Positions 45,836 to 59,727 of a stretch of 64,000 nucleotides of DNA are shown here, piece after piece. Source of the DNA: Gemmatimonadota bacterium (GTDB lineage: Bacteria; Gemmatimonadota; Gemmatimonadetes; Gemmatimonadales; Gemmatimonadaceae). The stretch is taken from NCBI GenBank assembly GCA_031127075.1, contig JARIFA010000003.1, forward strand, positions 1 through 64,000, in the 5' to 3' direction. Under the pieces are notes generated by a model. It made no database searches, was not told where the DNA came from, and was given only the letters and a program-made list of their open reading frames with translations. Position numbers and translations under genes: made by a program. The first letter of the stretch is position 1; each line of letters opens with the position of its first letter.

Positions 45836-48526
45836 TCACGGCGCCAACAGGAACCGCAGCGGCGTCTCCACCCGCTGCCGCCAAGCGCGCTCCGTGTGGT
45901 CCGCGCCCTCGAATAGCCGCGTCTGGAGTCGCGGAGCGGTGTACCCCTTCGCGCGGAAGACCGCCTCGGCCTTCGTCTGCAATTCGCCGTACGTGGCGTC
46001 CAATGACAGCGTCCCCCGGTCGAGATAGACGCGATGCGTCGCGGGGTCGGGCAGCTCTTGCCCGAGGTAGTCGATCAGCGCCCCTTCGCCGGCGGGCCAA
46101 TGCGTCGACAGCGCCGCCGCCGCGCCGAACACCTCGGGATACTCGGTCAGTCCGTAGAGGGAGATCACGCCCCCCATGCTCGATCCCATCAGCATCGTGT
46201 CGTCGCGGCCTGGGCGAGTCCGGAAGGTGCGGTCGATGTACGGCTTCAGTTCCATCACAAGGAACCGAAGATAGGCGTCGCCCAGCGGTCGGCCGGTGAT
46301 CGGTGGTAGCTCCGAGCCCATACTGAAAGCGCTGTCGGTCGCCGGAATCGCCTTGGTGGCCATGTACTCCTGCTGGCGACGCGACGAACTCCAGACGGCG
46401 ACCACGATCGCCGGCCGCACCTGACGCTCCGCGATGAGGCGGCCCAACGATTCATCCACGGCCCAGTCGACCCCGCTGGAGGCGGCGGCGGGGTCGAAGA
46501 CGTTCTGACCATCCTGAAGGTAGATGACCGGGTAGCGCGCGGCGGTGTCGCGCCCGTAGCCGGGTGGAAGCCAGACCTCCACATGACGTGACGAGACGTT
46601 CCGCGATGGGAATGCGCGAATCACCCGCCGGTCCCCGCTGACGCCGAGCGCTGGGCCCGGCACCTCACGGGCCGTGATGGGGAAGACGCACCCGGCCCGG
46701 CGCGGCAGCGCCACTACCACGGCATCGCCCTGAGGCTCCGGAGTGGCGCAGATCCCGAGGAGGTCCGCACCGGCGAGGCCGAGCGGGATCCGTAGCGTCG
46801 CGACGGCGGTGTCGTTGTTGATCGCCACCAGGGTGTTGCCGCGACGGTAGACCCACGCCTGTTCGGTCAGGAGGAGGGTCTCCGTTGCCTCGCCACGGAG
46901 GTCGGCCCGGTCGCCCCGGAGCTTCGTCAGGGCCTGCAGATGCGAAAAGAGCTGGTCCTCGTCCGGCGTGCGCCCGGTCGGTTCGAAGGCGTTCCGCGGA
47001 TCATCCGCCCAGCCGCCCGGGAAGTCACGTCGATTGTCCGGTTCGCTGCCGCCGGGCATCCCGATCTCATCGCCGTAGTAGATCAGCGGGGTGCCTCGAG
47101 TCGTCATCAGGACGGTCCACGCGAGCTTCAGCCCGTCGAGGGTGGCCCGGGGATCGCCGGTGAAGCGTGGGACGTTGTGGAGGCCGAGGAAGGTGACCAG
47201 TGCCGCCGGGTCTTTATAGAGGCGGTCGCGGGCGAGCATTTGCGCCACGCCACGGATCGAGCCGCCTTCCTGGAAGGCCGACCGAAGCGAATAGAACAGC
47301 GGGAAATCGAAGAGGGCGTCCACCCCGGTGTCGACCCCGTCGAACTGGGGCACGCCCCCCTGGAAGAAGGCGGTCATCGTCGGGTCGCCGTCGACAACTT
47401 CGCCGACCACCTTGAGCGTCGGGAATTCTCGCTTGATCGCCTTCGTCCACTCGCGCCAGAAGGTGCGCGGCACGTAGGGCCACGTGTCCTGTCGGATGCC
47501 GTCGAGGCCGGTCACCCCGACCCACCAGAGGGTATTCTGAATCAGGTACTGCCGGACCTCTGGATCGTCTTGGTTGAGGTCAGGCAGGACGTCGATGAGC
47601 CAGCCGTCAAGCGTCCCCTCTCGCATCCGCGCCGAGGCGTTCGGGTCGGTGAGGGTCCAGGTCTGCCACACGTTGGCGAGATGGCGCTCGGCGGTGCCGT
47701 GGAACCAGGTCGGCGTCGGCGGGTCGGCGACCCACGGGTGGTACGGCCCCGTGTGATTCGCGACCATGTCCATCACGACTTTGAGCCCCTTCGCGTGGGC
47801 GGAATCGACGAGCGCGCGGTAGCCGCCGAGCGAGCCGAGATGTTCGTCGACCTCGTAGAAATCGACGGCGCCGTAACCGTGGTAGTCGGTGATCGGCTGT
47901 CCGTCGTACGTCTCCTTGCGATTGAGCCCGTCGTGGCTGTCGTAGACGGGGTTCATCCAGAGCGTGGTGACCCCGAGGTCCTTGAGGTAGCCGAGGTGTT
48001 GCTGGACGCCGGCGAGATCGCCGCCGTGGTAGTAACGGCCCTTCGAACGATCGAGGAGGCCGGCGCCACCGGGGTCGTCATTCGACGGGTCGCCGTTCGC
48101 GAAGCGGTCGGGCATCAGCAGGTACATCACGTCGTTCCGGTCGAAGCCGCGGAAGCGGCCGGTCCGGACGAGCGGGGGCAGGACCTCGAACGTCGCGCTG
48201 TCGCGGCCCGCGCTCGTCACGACGGCGAGCGCGTACCGACCGGGCTTCACCGTCGGGCCACCCGGGAGGGTGACGTCCGTGAAGAGGGTGGTCCCCGTCT
48301 CGCTGATCTTCACGTTGGTGCACCGCAGGGCGCCGCACTCGAGCCGGGCTCCGCCGAAATGTTTCCCGCGCATCATCACCCGCACGGGATTGACCGTGGA
48401 GCCCTGCCACCAACTCGGCGGGTCGGTCTGCAGGACCTCGGGCGCCTGGGCGAGGAGCGGCGCCCCGACACTCAGGAGTGCCGAGAGGGCAAGCAGGCGA
48501 CGGAGCAGAGCCTGCGGAACGGTCAT
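45836..48526 (-). CDS. Secreted GH13 alpha-amylase family enzyme fused to C-terminal alpha/beta-hydrolase (esterase D/Fes-like) domain
   Basis: Cyclomaltodextrinase-type N-domain; GH13 MDMVANHTGPYHPW, DGIRQDTWPYV, VVGEVVDGDP; C-terminal VIYLQDGQNVFDP...TMLMGSSMGGVISLYG (GxSxGG). Confidence 0.88.
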   Translation of the reverse strand: MTVPQALLRRLLALSALLSVGAPLLAQAPEVLQTDPPSWWQGSTVNPVRVMMRGKHFGGARLECGALRCTNVKISETGTTLFTDVTLPGGPTVKPGRYALAVVTSAGRDSATFEVLPPLVRTGRFRGFDRNDVMYLLMPDRFANGDPSNDDPGGAGLLDRSKGRYYHGGDLAGVQQHLGYLKDLGVTTLWMNPVYDSHDGLNRKETYDGQPITDYHGYGAVDFYEVDEHLGSLGGYRALVDSAHAKGLKVVMDMVANHTGPYHPWVADPPTPTWFHGTAERHLANVWQTWTLTDPNASARMREGTLDGWLIDVLPDLNQDDPEVRQYLIQNTLWWVGVTGLDGIRQDTWPYVPRTFWREWTKAIKREFPTLKVVGEVVDGDPTMTAFFQGGVPQFDGVDTGVDALFDFPLFYSLRSAFQEGGSIRGVAQMLARDRLYKDPAALVTFLGLHNVPRFTGDPRATLDGLKLAWTVLMTTRGTPLIYYGDEIGMPGGSEPDNRRDFPGGWADDPRNAFEPTGRTPDEDQLFSHLQALTKLRGDRADLRGEATETLLLTEQAWVYRRGNTLVAINNDTAVATLRIPLGLAGADLLGICATPEPQGDAVVVALPRRAGCVFPITAREVPGPALGVSGDRRVIRAFPSRNVSSRHVEVWLPPGYGRDTAARYPVIYLQDGQNVFDPAAASSGVDWAVDESLGRLIAERQVRPAIVVAVWSSSRRQQEYMATKAIPATDSAFSMGSELPPITGRPLGDAYLRFLVMELKPYIDRTFRTRPGRDDTMLMGSSMGGVISLYGLTEYPEVFGAAAALSTHWPAGEGALIDYLGQELPDPATHRVYLDRGTLSLDATYGELQTKAEAVFRAKGYTAPRLQTRLFEGADHTERAWRQRVETPLRFLLAP

Positions 48527-48595
48527 CTGGCGGCGTCGGTGCGGTCGACGAGCACGGCGGTGGGTGCGAAAGCGAGCACGAGAGATAGTCTAGTC

Positions 48596-48605
48596 GAAAC
48601 GATTC
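48596..48605. promoter_or_regulatory. Weak LacI-type operator candidate GAAACGATTC
   Basis: Imperfect palindrome (4 of 5 pairs, central CG) 70 bp upstream of the GH13-esterase start; no LacI gene in the window. Confidence 0.2.
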
Positions 48606-48707
48606 CCGTACGCCGGCCGTTCCCGAGGGCGGCGCTCCGGAGCGTCATCCGCGCGAGTAATCCCAGGGCGGACGCGGCCGAGATGGATGTCACAAAGCAA
48701 CGCCCCC

Positions 48708-50177
48708 CTAGCGCTGATACAGATGAACGAGCTCGCGGAGACGGTCGGCGATGGCTGGTGTCACCTGATCCCACGAGAACCGGAACTGCCAGTTCCCCTC
48801 GGGGCGGCCGGGGCGGTTCATCCGGGCCTCGCTGCCGAGGCCGAGGAGGTCCTGCATCGGGAAGAGCGCCGTGTCGGCCACCGACGCGAGGGCCTCGCGG
48901 ATGAAGCGCCAGTGCACGTCGGTGCCGTCCCAGCCGAGGTAGCGCATCGCGAAGGCCTTCTCGCGCTGGACCTCCTCTGGGGTGCGGGTGGAGTCGCCGC
49001 CCCCGGTGGAGGCCCACCAGCCGACCATCGTGTCGTTGTCATGCGTACCGGTGTAGACGACGCGCTCGCGCGGATAGGTATGCGGCTGGAAATCATTCGC
49101 GCTGCCGTCGGTGCTGAAGGCGAACTGGAGGATGCTCATCCCGGGATACGCGTAGCGTTCGCGGAGGGCCTCCACCGCCGGCGTGATCACCCCGAGGTTC
49201 TCGGCGATGATCGGCACCGGGCCGAGGGCATCGGTGATCGCGTCGAAGAGCGCGTCGCCCGGCGCCTTCACCCAGCGGCCGTTCACTGCCGTCGTATCGT
49301 CGCCCGGGACCTCCCAGAACGACTCGAACCCCCGGAAATGGTCGATGCGGACGACGTCGAAGTTTGCGAACATCGCGCGCATCCGGCGGATCCACCAGCG
49401 GAACCCGTCGGCTTCCATCCGGTCCCACGCGTAGATGGGGTTTCCCCAGCGCTGGCCCGTGGCGCTGAAGTAGTCGGGGGGGACCCCCGCTTGCACGGCC
49501 GGGCGACCATCGGATCGGAGCCGGAACTGCTCGGGATTCGCCCAGACGTCCGCGGAGTCATGCGCGACGTAGATGGGGAGGTCGCCGATGAGCTGGATGC
49601 CGCGGCGGTTGGCCTCCCCCTTGAGGGCGCGGAACTGGAGGAAGAACAGGTGCTGCACCCGCCGGTGGTGCTCGATGTCATCGGCGAGGCGCGCCCGCGC
49701 AGCCGCGAGGGCCTCCGGCTGTCGCTGCGCCAGCGCGGGCTCCCAGTCGGTCCAGGCGACACCGCCGTGGGCCGTCTTGAGCGCCATGAAGAGCGCGAAA
49801 TCGTCAAGCCACCACGCCTCCGCCTCGTAGAAGGCGCGAGCGGCGGCGTCGTCGGGCATCGCGCGCGTGTACTCGCGCAGCATCGCCTGCTTCGTCGGGA
49901 TCACGCGCCCGAAGTCGACGGTGTGCGCCGGGAAGGTCGCGTCGCTCTCGCCAACGTGGACCAACAGCGGATTCCCCGCGAAGGCGCTGAAGCACTGGTA
50001 CGGGGAATCACCATAGCCCGTGGGCCCGATCGGGAGCATCTGCCAGTAGCGCATCCCCGTGTACTGCAGGAGATCGAGGAAGCGGTAGCTGTCGAGTCCG
50101 AGGTCGCCGATCCCGCAGGGCCCGGGGAGCGAGGTGGGATGGAGGAGGACGCCGCCGGCGCGGGGGAGTCGCATCAC
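48708..50177 (-). CDS. malQ: 4-alpha-glucanotransferase
   Basis: RAGGVLLHPTSLPGPCGIGDLG; YWQMLPIGPTGYGDSPYQCFSAFAGNP; VVRIDHFRGFESFWEVP; IIAENLGVITP. Confidence 0.95.
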   Translation of the reverse strand: MMRLPRAGGVLLHPTSLPGPCGIGDLGLDSYRFLDLLQYTGMRYWQMLPIGPTGYGDSPYQCFSAFAGNPLLVHVGESDATFPAHTVDFGRVIPTKQAMLREYTRAMPDDAAARAFYEAEAWWLDDFALFMALKTAHGGVAWTDWEPALAQRQPEALAAARARLADDIEHHRRVQHLFFLQFRALKGEANRRGIQLIGDLPIYVAHDSADVWANPEQFRLRSDGRPAVQAGVPPDYFSATGQRWGNPIYAWDRMEADGFRWWIRRMRAMFANFDVVRIDHFRGFESFWEVPGDDTTAVNGRWVKAPGDALFDAITDALGPVPIIAENLGVITPAVEALRERYAYPGMSILQFAFSTDGSANDFQPHTYPRERVVYTGTHDNDTMVGWWASTGGGDSTRTPEEVQREKAFAMRYLGWDGTDVHWRFIREALASVADTALFPMQDLLGLGSEARMNRPGRPEGNWQFRFSWDQVTPAIADRLRELVHLYQR

Positions 50178-52279
50178 CGGGTCGTGTCGAGCGTTCCCGC
50201 AGTGGCCGCCGCTCCCGGTCGCGGCGATTCCGCGAGCAGGGTGACGGAGCGCGGGGCGAGGGTGAGGATCGGGCTCTCCACGACGGTCGGGGAGTCCGGG
50301 TCGGCGAGACCGGTCGCGCTCTCCAGCACGAGCCGCCAGCGGTGCCCCGGCCGCGCCTCCGGGAGGTGCACGGCGACGGGACTCAGTCCGGGGTGCAGGG
50401 CGAGCAGCACCCGATCGGCGCCGTGGGCATCATCGGCCGTCAGGACGAGGGTCAGGGTCCGCACCTGGCCCTCGGTCCAGTCGCGCTGCTCCATCGGCGC
50501 CCCATCGGGGCGCCGCCAATCCACATCGGGGAGCCCGTCGTGGATGGTCTCGCGCGTCAGCCAGATGTCGGCGTGGATGGCCTGGTGCGCCTGCCGGACG
50601 GCGATCGCGCCGGCGGTGAAGCGCGCGAGGGCGTCGTCCGCCGTGGCCCAGTCGACCCACGTCGTCGCGTTGTCCTGCGCGTAGGCGTTGTTGTTCCCGC
50701 CCTGCGTGCGGCCGAGCTCGTCGCCCATCAGGAGCATCGGGGTGCCGCGCGAGCAGAGCAGGGTGGCGAGGAGGGCGCGGACGTCACGTTGGCGTGCCTC
50801 GCGCACCTCCGGGTCGTCGGTCGGGCCCTCGACCCCGTGGTTCCACGAGCGGTTGTCATCGGTCCCGTCCCGGTTCCCCTCGGCGTTCGCCGCGTTCCGC
50901 TTGTGCACGTAGCTGACGAGGTCGGCGAGGGTGAAGCCGTCATGCGCCGTCACGAAGTTCACCGAATCCGAGGGAGCACGGTGCCGGCCGCGGAAGAGAT
51001 CCGGCGAGCCCACGACACGCGTGGCGAGCGCCCCGATCCCCTCGCCCGCGCCGCGCCAGAAGGTGCGCACCGCGTCGCGGTACGCATCGTTCCACTCCCC
51101 CCATCCCGGGGCGAAGCTCCCGAGCCGGTGTCCACCCGGTCCGATGTCCCACGGTTCGGCGACGTGCCGCAGCTCGCGGAGCAGCGGATCCTGCTGGATC
51201 GCCGCGAAGAGCGGCGCCTCCGCGTCGAACCCCTCGGCCCGCCGTCCGAGCGTCGTCGCGAGGTCGTAGCGGAAACCGTCGACGCCCGCCGCGAGCGCCC
51301 AGTGCCGCAGCGCGTCGAGCGCGAGACGCATCGGGATCGGCCGGTCGAGTGCGACGGTGTTCCCGCACCCGGTGTCATTCACGTAGCGATCGCGGTGCCC
51401 GGGGACGAGGCGGTAATACATCGCGTTGTCGAGGCCGCGCAGGGTGATTGTGGGGCCGTGCGCGTCCCCCTCCCCCGTATGGTTGAAGACGACGTCGAGG
51501 AGCACCTCGAGCCCGGCCGCCTGCAGCGTGGCGACCATCGCGCGCACCTCCGCCATCCCGCCGGGGGCGAGCGTCGGATCGGGGGCGAGCCAGGCGGCGG
51601 CGCTGTAGCGCCAGTAGTTCGTGAGCCCCGCGCGCGCGAGATGCGGCTCGTCGATGGCCGCGGCGAGGGGCATCAGCTCCACCGTCGTCACGCCGAGTTG
51701 CACGAGATGCTCGACGGCGGCGGGATGCGCGAGACCGGCGCAGGTGCCGCGCAGCGCCGGAGGCATCGCCGGATGCGTCGCGGTGAATCCCTTCACGTGC
51801 AGCTCGTACGTCACCGTGTGTTCCGCGGCGAAGCGTCGCGCGCGCCGCGCCGCGATGGCCTGCTCCATCGTCAGCACGCCGGCGGGCTCGACGATCGCCT
51901 TCGGCAGGAGGCGCGCCGAATCGCGCTCGTCCCGCGTGCCATCGGCATGCTGCCCGAGCAGGGTGGGGACGCAGGCGAAGGGGCGGTCGAGCCGCGTGGC
52001 GTAGGGATCCACGAGGAGTTTCGCCGGGTTGTAGCGATGGCCGTCGAGGGGGGCCCACGGGCCGTGCGCGCGGAACCCATACCGCGCCCCGGCGCCGAGG
52101 CCCGCGACCACCCCGTGGTGCACGTCACCGGCACGAGCGGCGAGCGGGACACGCACCACCTCGTCGTGGCCCGCCGCATCGAACACGCAGACCTCCACCC
52201 ACTCGGCGTGCCGCGCCGCGACGGCGAAGGCCACACCGCCCTCGACGACCGTCGCCCCGAGCGGAGGGACCACGGTCAC
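50174..52279 (-). CDS. glgX: Glycogen debranching enzyme
   Basis: YELHVKGFTATHPAMP; DVVFNHTGEGD; VDGFRYDLATTLGR; NFVTAHDGFTLADLVSY; LLMGDELGRTQGGNNNAYAQDN. Confidence 0.93.
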   Translation of the reverse strand: MTVVPPLGATVVEGGVAFAVAARHAEWVEVCVFDAAGHDEVVRVPLAARAGDVHHGVVAGLGAGARYGFRAHGPWAPLDGHRYNPAKLLVDPYATRLDRPFACVPTLLGQHADGTRDERDSARLLPKAIVEPAGVLTMEQAIAARRARRFAAEHTVTYELHVKGFTATHPAMPPALRGTCAGLAHPAAVEHLVQLGVTTVELMPLAAAIDEPHLARAGLTNYWRYSAAAWLAPDPTLAPGGMAEVRAMVATLQAAGLEVLLDVVFNHTGEGDAHGPTITLRGLDNAMYYRLVPGHRDRYVNDTGCGNTVALDRPIPMRLALDALRHWALAAGVDGFRYDLATTLGRRAEGFDAEAPLFAAIQQDPLLRELRHVAEPWDIGPGGHRLGSFAPGWGEWNDAYRDAVRTFWRGAGEGIGALATRVVGSPDLFRGRHRAPSDSVNFVTAHDGFTLADLVSYVHKRNAANAEGNRDGTDDNRSWNHGVEGPTDDPEVREARQRDVRALLATLLCSRGTPMLLMGDELGRTQGGNNNAYAQDNATTWVDWATADDALARFTAGAIAVRQAHQAIHADIWLTRETIHDGLPDVDWRRPDGAPMEQRDWTEGQVRTLTLVLTADDAHGADRVLLALHPGLSPVAVHLPEARPGHRWRLVLESATGLADPDSPTVVESPILTLAPRSVTLLAESPRPGAAATAGTLDTTR

Positions 52280-53742
52280 CGGCGACGTCCCGCGTCGGCG
52301 TGGAGCGCGCGGTAGAGCTCGGCGTAGTGCTGGGCCGGTGTCTCCCAGCCCACTGGCGTGGCCATCGCGCGGCGCTGCATCGCGAGCCAGGTGCGGCCAT
52401 CCCGCCGCAGCCGGAGCGTGCGCTCGATCGCGAGCACGAGGTCGTCCACCGAGTCGGGGGTGAACACGATCCCCGTCCCGGCGCCGGTGGCGAGCGCCAT
52501 CGGGTTCGCGTCGACGACCGTGTCCGCGAGCCCGCCCACCCGCGCGACCACGGGGATCGCGCCGTAGCGGAGCGCGCAGAGCTGCGTGAGACCACAGGGC
52601 TCGAAGCGCGAGGGGACGAGCAAGGCGTCCACCCCGGCCTGCACCTGATGCGCGAGGGCCTCGTCGTAGCCGAGGTGCACGGCGATGCGGCCCGGATGCG
52701 CGGCGGCGGCGGCTTGCAGGGCGCGCTCGAACTCGGCGTCGCCCGTGCCCACCACGACGAGCTGGGCACCGACACGCTCGATGGCGGGGAGCGCGGCGAG
52801 GAGGAGATCGATTCCCTTCTGCCAGGTGAGGCGGCTCACCAGCCCGAGCACGGGGGTCTCGGGGGCGATCGTGAGCCCGAGGCGGCCCTGGAGCGCCGCC
52901 GTGTTCCGACGTCGCGGGGCGATCCCCTTCGGATCATATGGCGCGGCGATGTGGGGATCGGTGCGTGGATCCCAAACCGTCGTGTCGATGCCGTTCAGGA
53001 TCCCGGAGAGGACCGCCGCTCGTTCACGCAGGAGGCCGTCGAGCCCCATCCCGTGCGCCGCGGTACGGATCTCCGCCGAGTAGGTCGGCGAGACGGTCGT
53101 GAGACGGTCGGCGAGCGCGAGCCCCGCCTTGAGACACCCCACCTGCCCATAGTACTCCACCCCGTGCAGGCTGAAGGCCTCCGGCGGGAATCCGAGTGAT
53201 GGGAAGGTGTCGGCGGGGAAGGTGCCCTGGAAGGCGAGATTGTGGACCGTCATCACCGTGCCCGGGCGGTGCTCCCCTGTCCCGAAGGCGAGGTAGGCGG
53301 GCGCGAGGCCCGCCTGCCAGTCGTGCGCATGGACGACGTCGGGCTGCCAGGTGGGGACGAGGCCGCGGCCGATGTCGGCGGCGACGCGGGCGAGCGCGGC
53401 GAAGCGCGCGAGGTTGTCGGGCCAGTCGCGGCCGGTGGCGTCGGCGTAGGGTCCGCCCGCGCGGGCGTAGAGATGGGGTGCGTCGAGGACGAGGAGGTCG
53501 AGGTCGCCGGCCGTCGCCTCGAGGAGCGTCGCCGGCCCGCCGAACCCGTGCGGCAGGCGCGCGACCTCGCGCACGTCGTGCAGCCGGTCGCGCACGGCGG
53601 GGTAGCCGGGGAGGAGCGTGCGCACGCGGATGTCGTGCGGCGCGAGCGCGGCGGGAAGCGCGCCGACGACGTCGGCGAGCCCCCCGGTCTTCACGAGCGG
53701 GAACGCCTCCGAGGCGACGGAAAGGACCTCGAGGACCGTCAC
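52276..53742 (-). CDS. glgA: Glycogen synthase (ADP-glucose type)
   Basis: [66 protein letters not shown]. Confidence 0.95.
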   Translation of the reverse strand: MTVLEVLSVASEAFPLVKTGGLADVVGALPAALAPHDIRVRTLLPGYPAVRDRLHDVREVARLPHGFGGPATLLEATAGDLDLLVLDAPHLYARAGGPYADATGRDWPDNLARFAALARVAADIGRGLVPTWQPDVVHAHDWQAGLAPAYLAFGTGEHRPGTVMTVHNLAFQGTFPADTFPSLGFPPEAFSLHGVEYYGQVGCLKAGLALADRLTTVSPTYSAEIRTAAHGMGLDGLLRERAAVLSGILNGIDTTVWDPRTDPHIAAPYDPKGIAPRRRNTAALQGRLGLTIAPETPVLGLVSRLTWQKGIDLLLAALPAIERVGAQLVVVGTGDAEFERALQAAAAAHPGRIAVHLGYDEALAHQVQAGVDALLVPSRFEPCGLTQLCALRYGAIPVVARVGGLADTVVDANPMALATGAGTGIVFTPDSVDDLVLAIERTLRLRRDGRTWLAMQRRAMATPVGWETPAQHYAELYRALHADAGRRR

Positions 53743-55007
53743 GTGGCGAGGCGGTCGAGCATCGGCTGCGTGATCAGGCAGATGCCGTGCGGGGTCCGAC
53801 GGAAACGTGCGGCATCGGCCTCGGGATCCTCGCCGACGATGAGCCCCGCGGGGATGCGTACGCCCTTATCGATCACGACGTCGCGGAGGCGCGCGCCGCG
53901 TGCGATGTCGACGTAGGGCAGCACGACGGCGTTCCGCAGCTGGCTGTGCGAGTGGACCTGCACGCCGGTGAAGAGCAACGAGCGGCTCACCGAGGCGCCG
54001 GAGACGATGCATCCGCCGGAGACGAGGGAGGAGACCGCCATCCCGCGGCGTCCGTCCTCGTCGTGCACGAACTTGGCGGGCGGCACGATCTCCGCGTGCG
54101 TCCAGATCGGCCAGTCGTGGTCGAAGAGGTCGAGGTGCGGCACGACGTCGGTGAGGCCGACGTTCGCCTCCCAGTACGCGTCGAGGGTCCCGACGTCGCG
54201 CCAGTAGGCCTCCGCCTCGCTCGAGGCGCGCACGCAGGAGTCGGTGAAGCGATGCGCGACCGCGTGCCCGTGGCGGACGAGGTACGGGATGATGTCCTTC
54301 CCGAAGTCACGCGAGGAGTGCGGGTCGGCGGCATCGCGGCGGAGCTGCTCGTGGAGGAACTCGCGGCGGAAGGCGTAGATCCCCATCGACGCGAGCGCGT
54401 AGCCCGGACGCGACGGCATCTCGGGCGGGATCGTCGGCTTCTCGACGAAGTCGATGATGCGGTCCTCGGCGTCGACCGCCATCACGCCGAGGCCCGTGGC
54501 CTCCGCGGCGGGCACCTCGATGCAGGCGACGGTGACGTCAGCGCCCGACTCCACGTGCTGCACGAGCATCCGCTCATAGTCCATCTTGTACACGTGATCG
54601 CCCGCGAGGATGAGCAGGTACTCGGGGCCGTAGCCGTCGATGATGTCGATGTTCTGGTAGACCGCGTCCGCCGTGCCGGCGTACCACTGATCCTCGTTGA
54701 CGCGCTGGCTCGCGGGGAGGATGTCGAAGCTCTCGTTGCGCTCCGTGCGGAGGAAGTTCCACCCACGCTGCAGGTGGCGGATGAGACTGTGCGCCTTGTA
54801 CTGCGTGGCGACCGCGAGGCGGCGGATGCCGGAGTTGAGCGCGTTCGACAGGGTGAAGTCGACGATGCGCGACTTGCCGCCGAAATAGACCGCGGGCTTC
54901 GCGCGCCGGTCGGTGAGCTCCATCAACCGGGAGCCGCGCCCGCCGGCCAGCACGTAGGCCATCGTCTGGCGGGCGATCGGGGTGGTGTAGCGGTGCGGCG
55001 TGGCCAT
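53739..55007 (-). CDS. glgC: Glucose-1-phosphate adenylyltransferase
   Basis: [47 protein letters not shown]; start [10 protein letters not shown] at 55007. Confidence 0.95.
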   Translation of the reverse strand: MATPHRYTTPIARQTMAYVLAGGRGSRLMELTDRRAKPAVYFGGKSRIVDFTLSNALNSGIRRLAVATQYKAHSLIRHLQRGWNFLRTERNESFDILPASQRVNEDQWYAGTADAVYQNIDIIDGYGPEYLLILAGDHVYKMDYERMLVQHVESGADVTVACIEVPAAEATGLGVMAVDAEDRIIDFVEKPTIPPEMPSRPGYALASMGIYAFRREFLHEQLRRDAADPHSSRDFGKDIIPYLVRHGHAVAHRFTDSCVRASSEAEAYWRDVGTLDAYWEANVGLTDVVPHLDLFDHDWPIWTHAEIVPPAKFVHDEDGRRGMAVSSLVSGGCIVSGASVSRSLLFTGVQVHSHSQLRNAVVLPYVDIARGARLRDVVIDKGVRIPAGLIVGEDPEADAARFRRTPHGICLITQPMLDRLAT

Positions 55008-55027
55008 CGGGGGCTCCGGGTGGGTGA

Positions 55028-57221
55028 TCAGCAGGGGGCGGGGACGAACCAACAGGTGGCGAGCGGCGGGAGCTGCACGACGGCGGACCACTCGCCGCCC
55101 GGCCACGGCGACGCGACGGCGCGCACGCCACCGGCGTTGCCGACGTTCGACCCGCCATAGACGGCGGCGTCGGTGTTGAGGACCTCGTGCCACTCCCCGC
55201 CGTGCGGGAGGCCGATGCGATGCGCGAGGCGCGGCACCGGGGTGAAGTTCGCGACGACGACGACGGGGCGGTCGTCGGGCCCACCGCGGCGCACCCACGC
55301 GAACACCGAATGTTCGCGGTCATCGACGGCGAGCCATTGGAAGCCGTCGGGCGTGCCGTCGCATCGGTGTAGGGCAGGCTCCGCACGCAGGAGCCGGTTC
55401 AGGTCGCGCACGAGCCGGCGCACTCCGGCCCCCGGCGGGGCGTCGGCGGCGGCCCAGTCGAGCACGCCGTCGTGGTCCCATTCCCGGTCCTGACCGAACT
55501 CTCCACCCATGAAGAGCAGCTTCTTGCCTGGGTGCCCCCACATGAAGGCATAGTACGCGCGGAGCGTCGCGTGCCGCTGCCACGCGTCGCCGGGCGCCTT
55601 GCGGACGAGCGCGCCCTTCCCGTGCACCACTTCGTCGTGTGAGAGGGGCAGGACGAACGCCTCGGTGAACGCGTACACGAGGCCGAAGGTCATCCGGTCG
55701 TGGTGCCAGCGCCGGTGGATTGGATCCTCGTGCAGGTACTGCAGGGTGTCGTGCATCCACCCCATGTTCCACTTGAAGTCGAAGCCGAGCCCGCCATCGC
55801 GTGTGGGATGCGACACCTGCGGCCAGGCGGTGCTCTCCTCCGCGATCAGCAGGACGCCGGGATGCCGCGCATGCACCGTGTCGGTGAGCCGTCGGAGGAA
55901 GTCGACGGCCTCGAGGTTCTCGCGTCCCCCCTGTGCGTTCGGAAGCCACGCGCCGTCGGGCCGCGAGTAGTCGAGGTAGAGCATCGACGCGACGGCGTCC
56001 ACACGGAGCCCGTCGACGTGATACCGCTCGCACCAGAAGAGCGCATTCGCGACGAGGAGGTTCGCGACCTCGCGGCGCCCGAGATTGTAGATCGCCGTGT
56101 GCCAGTCGGGATGGAAGCCGCGGCGCGGGTCCTCGTGCTCGTAGAGCGCCGTGCCGTCGAAGCGCGCGAGCCCGTGCGGGTCGGTGGGGAAGTGCGCGGG
56201 GACCCAATCGAGGATGACGCCGAGCCCCGCCTGGTGGCAGCGGTCGATGAAGCGCGCGAACCCGGCCGGGTCGCCGAAGCGGCTCGTCGGCGCGAAGAGC
56301 CCGACGGGCTGGTAGCCCCACGAGCCGTCGAACGGGTGCTCGCTGACGGGCAGGAGCTCGAGATGCGTGAACCCGAGCTCAGTGACGTACGGGATGAGCG
56401 CGTCGGCGAGCTCGTCATAGGTCAGCCAGCGGCCATCCGCGCCGCGACGCCAAGAGCCGGCGTGCACCTCGTAGATCGCCATCGGCGCGCGGCGCACGTC
56501 CGCGCGCGTCCGGGCGGTCATCCACGCTGCGTCGTGCCACGCAAACTCGGCAAGGTCGCAGACGATCGAGGCGCTCGCGGGACGCCGCTCCGCGGCGAAG
56601 CCGACCGGATCCGCCTTGGCGGGGAGCAGGGTCCCGTCCGCCCCGATGATCTCGTACTTGTAGAGCGCACCGACCCCGACCGCCGGGAGGAAGAGCTCCC
56701 AGACGCCGGTCCCGAGACGGCGCCGCATCGGGTGCCGTCGTCCATCCCACTGATTGAAGTCGCCGATCACCGAGACGCGGTGCGCATTCGGCGCCCAGAC
56801 GGCGAAGCGGGTCCCGGGAATCCCTTCGTGGATGGTCAGGTGCGCGCCGAGCCGGTCGAAGAGCGCCTCGTGCGTCCCCTCGCCCATCAGCCAGTCGTCC
56901 ATCGGACCGAGCGAGGGGCCGAACGCATACGGATCGTGGAATCGCCTCGCGTCGTCGCCGCGCGTCGCCTCGAGCGCGTAGCGGCCCGTGCCGGCGACGG
57001 GGCCCTCGAAGAGCCCCTCCGGGTGCAGGCGACGGAAGGGGCGGGACCGCCCGCCGCGCGGACCGATGGCGCAGAGCGTCTCCGCCCCCGGGACGAAGGC
57101 GCGCACGAGGCGCCCCGCCGCGGTGCGGTGCGGGCCGAGGACGCGGAACGGGTCGTCGTGCGTCCCGGCGACCAGCGCGTCGCGGTCCGCCGCGGCGAGG
57201 GTAGGCGCTCGCGTCGGCGCG

Positions 57222-57241
<20 letters not shown>
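55028..57241 (-). CDS. glgB: 1,4-alpha-glucan branching enzyme
   Basis: [85 protein letters not shown]. The start may be 57259. Confidence 0.95.
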
Positions 57242-59687
<2,446 letters not shown>

Positions 59688-59727
59688 TCTACCGCCGTCG
59701 ACGGACCCCTTCGAGAGGGAAACGCCC

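Noticed and set aside
48596-48605. LacI-type operator upstream of the GH13-esterase as strong evidence for regulation
   Set aside because: Only 10 bp, one mismatch pair, no second copy noted and no LacI gene in the window; kept only as a low-confidence feature.
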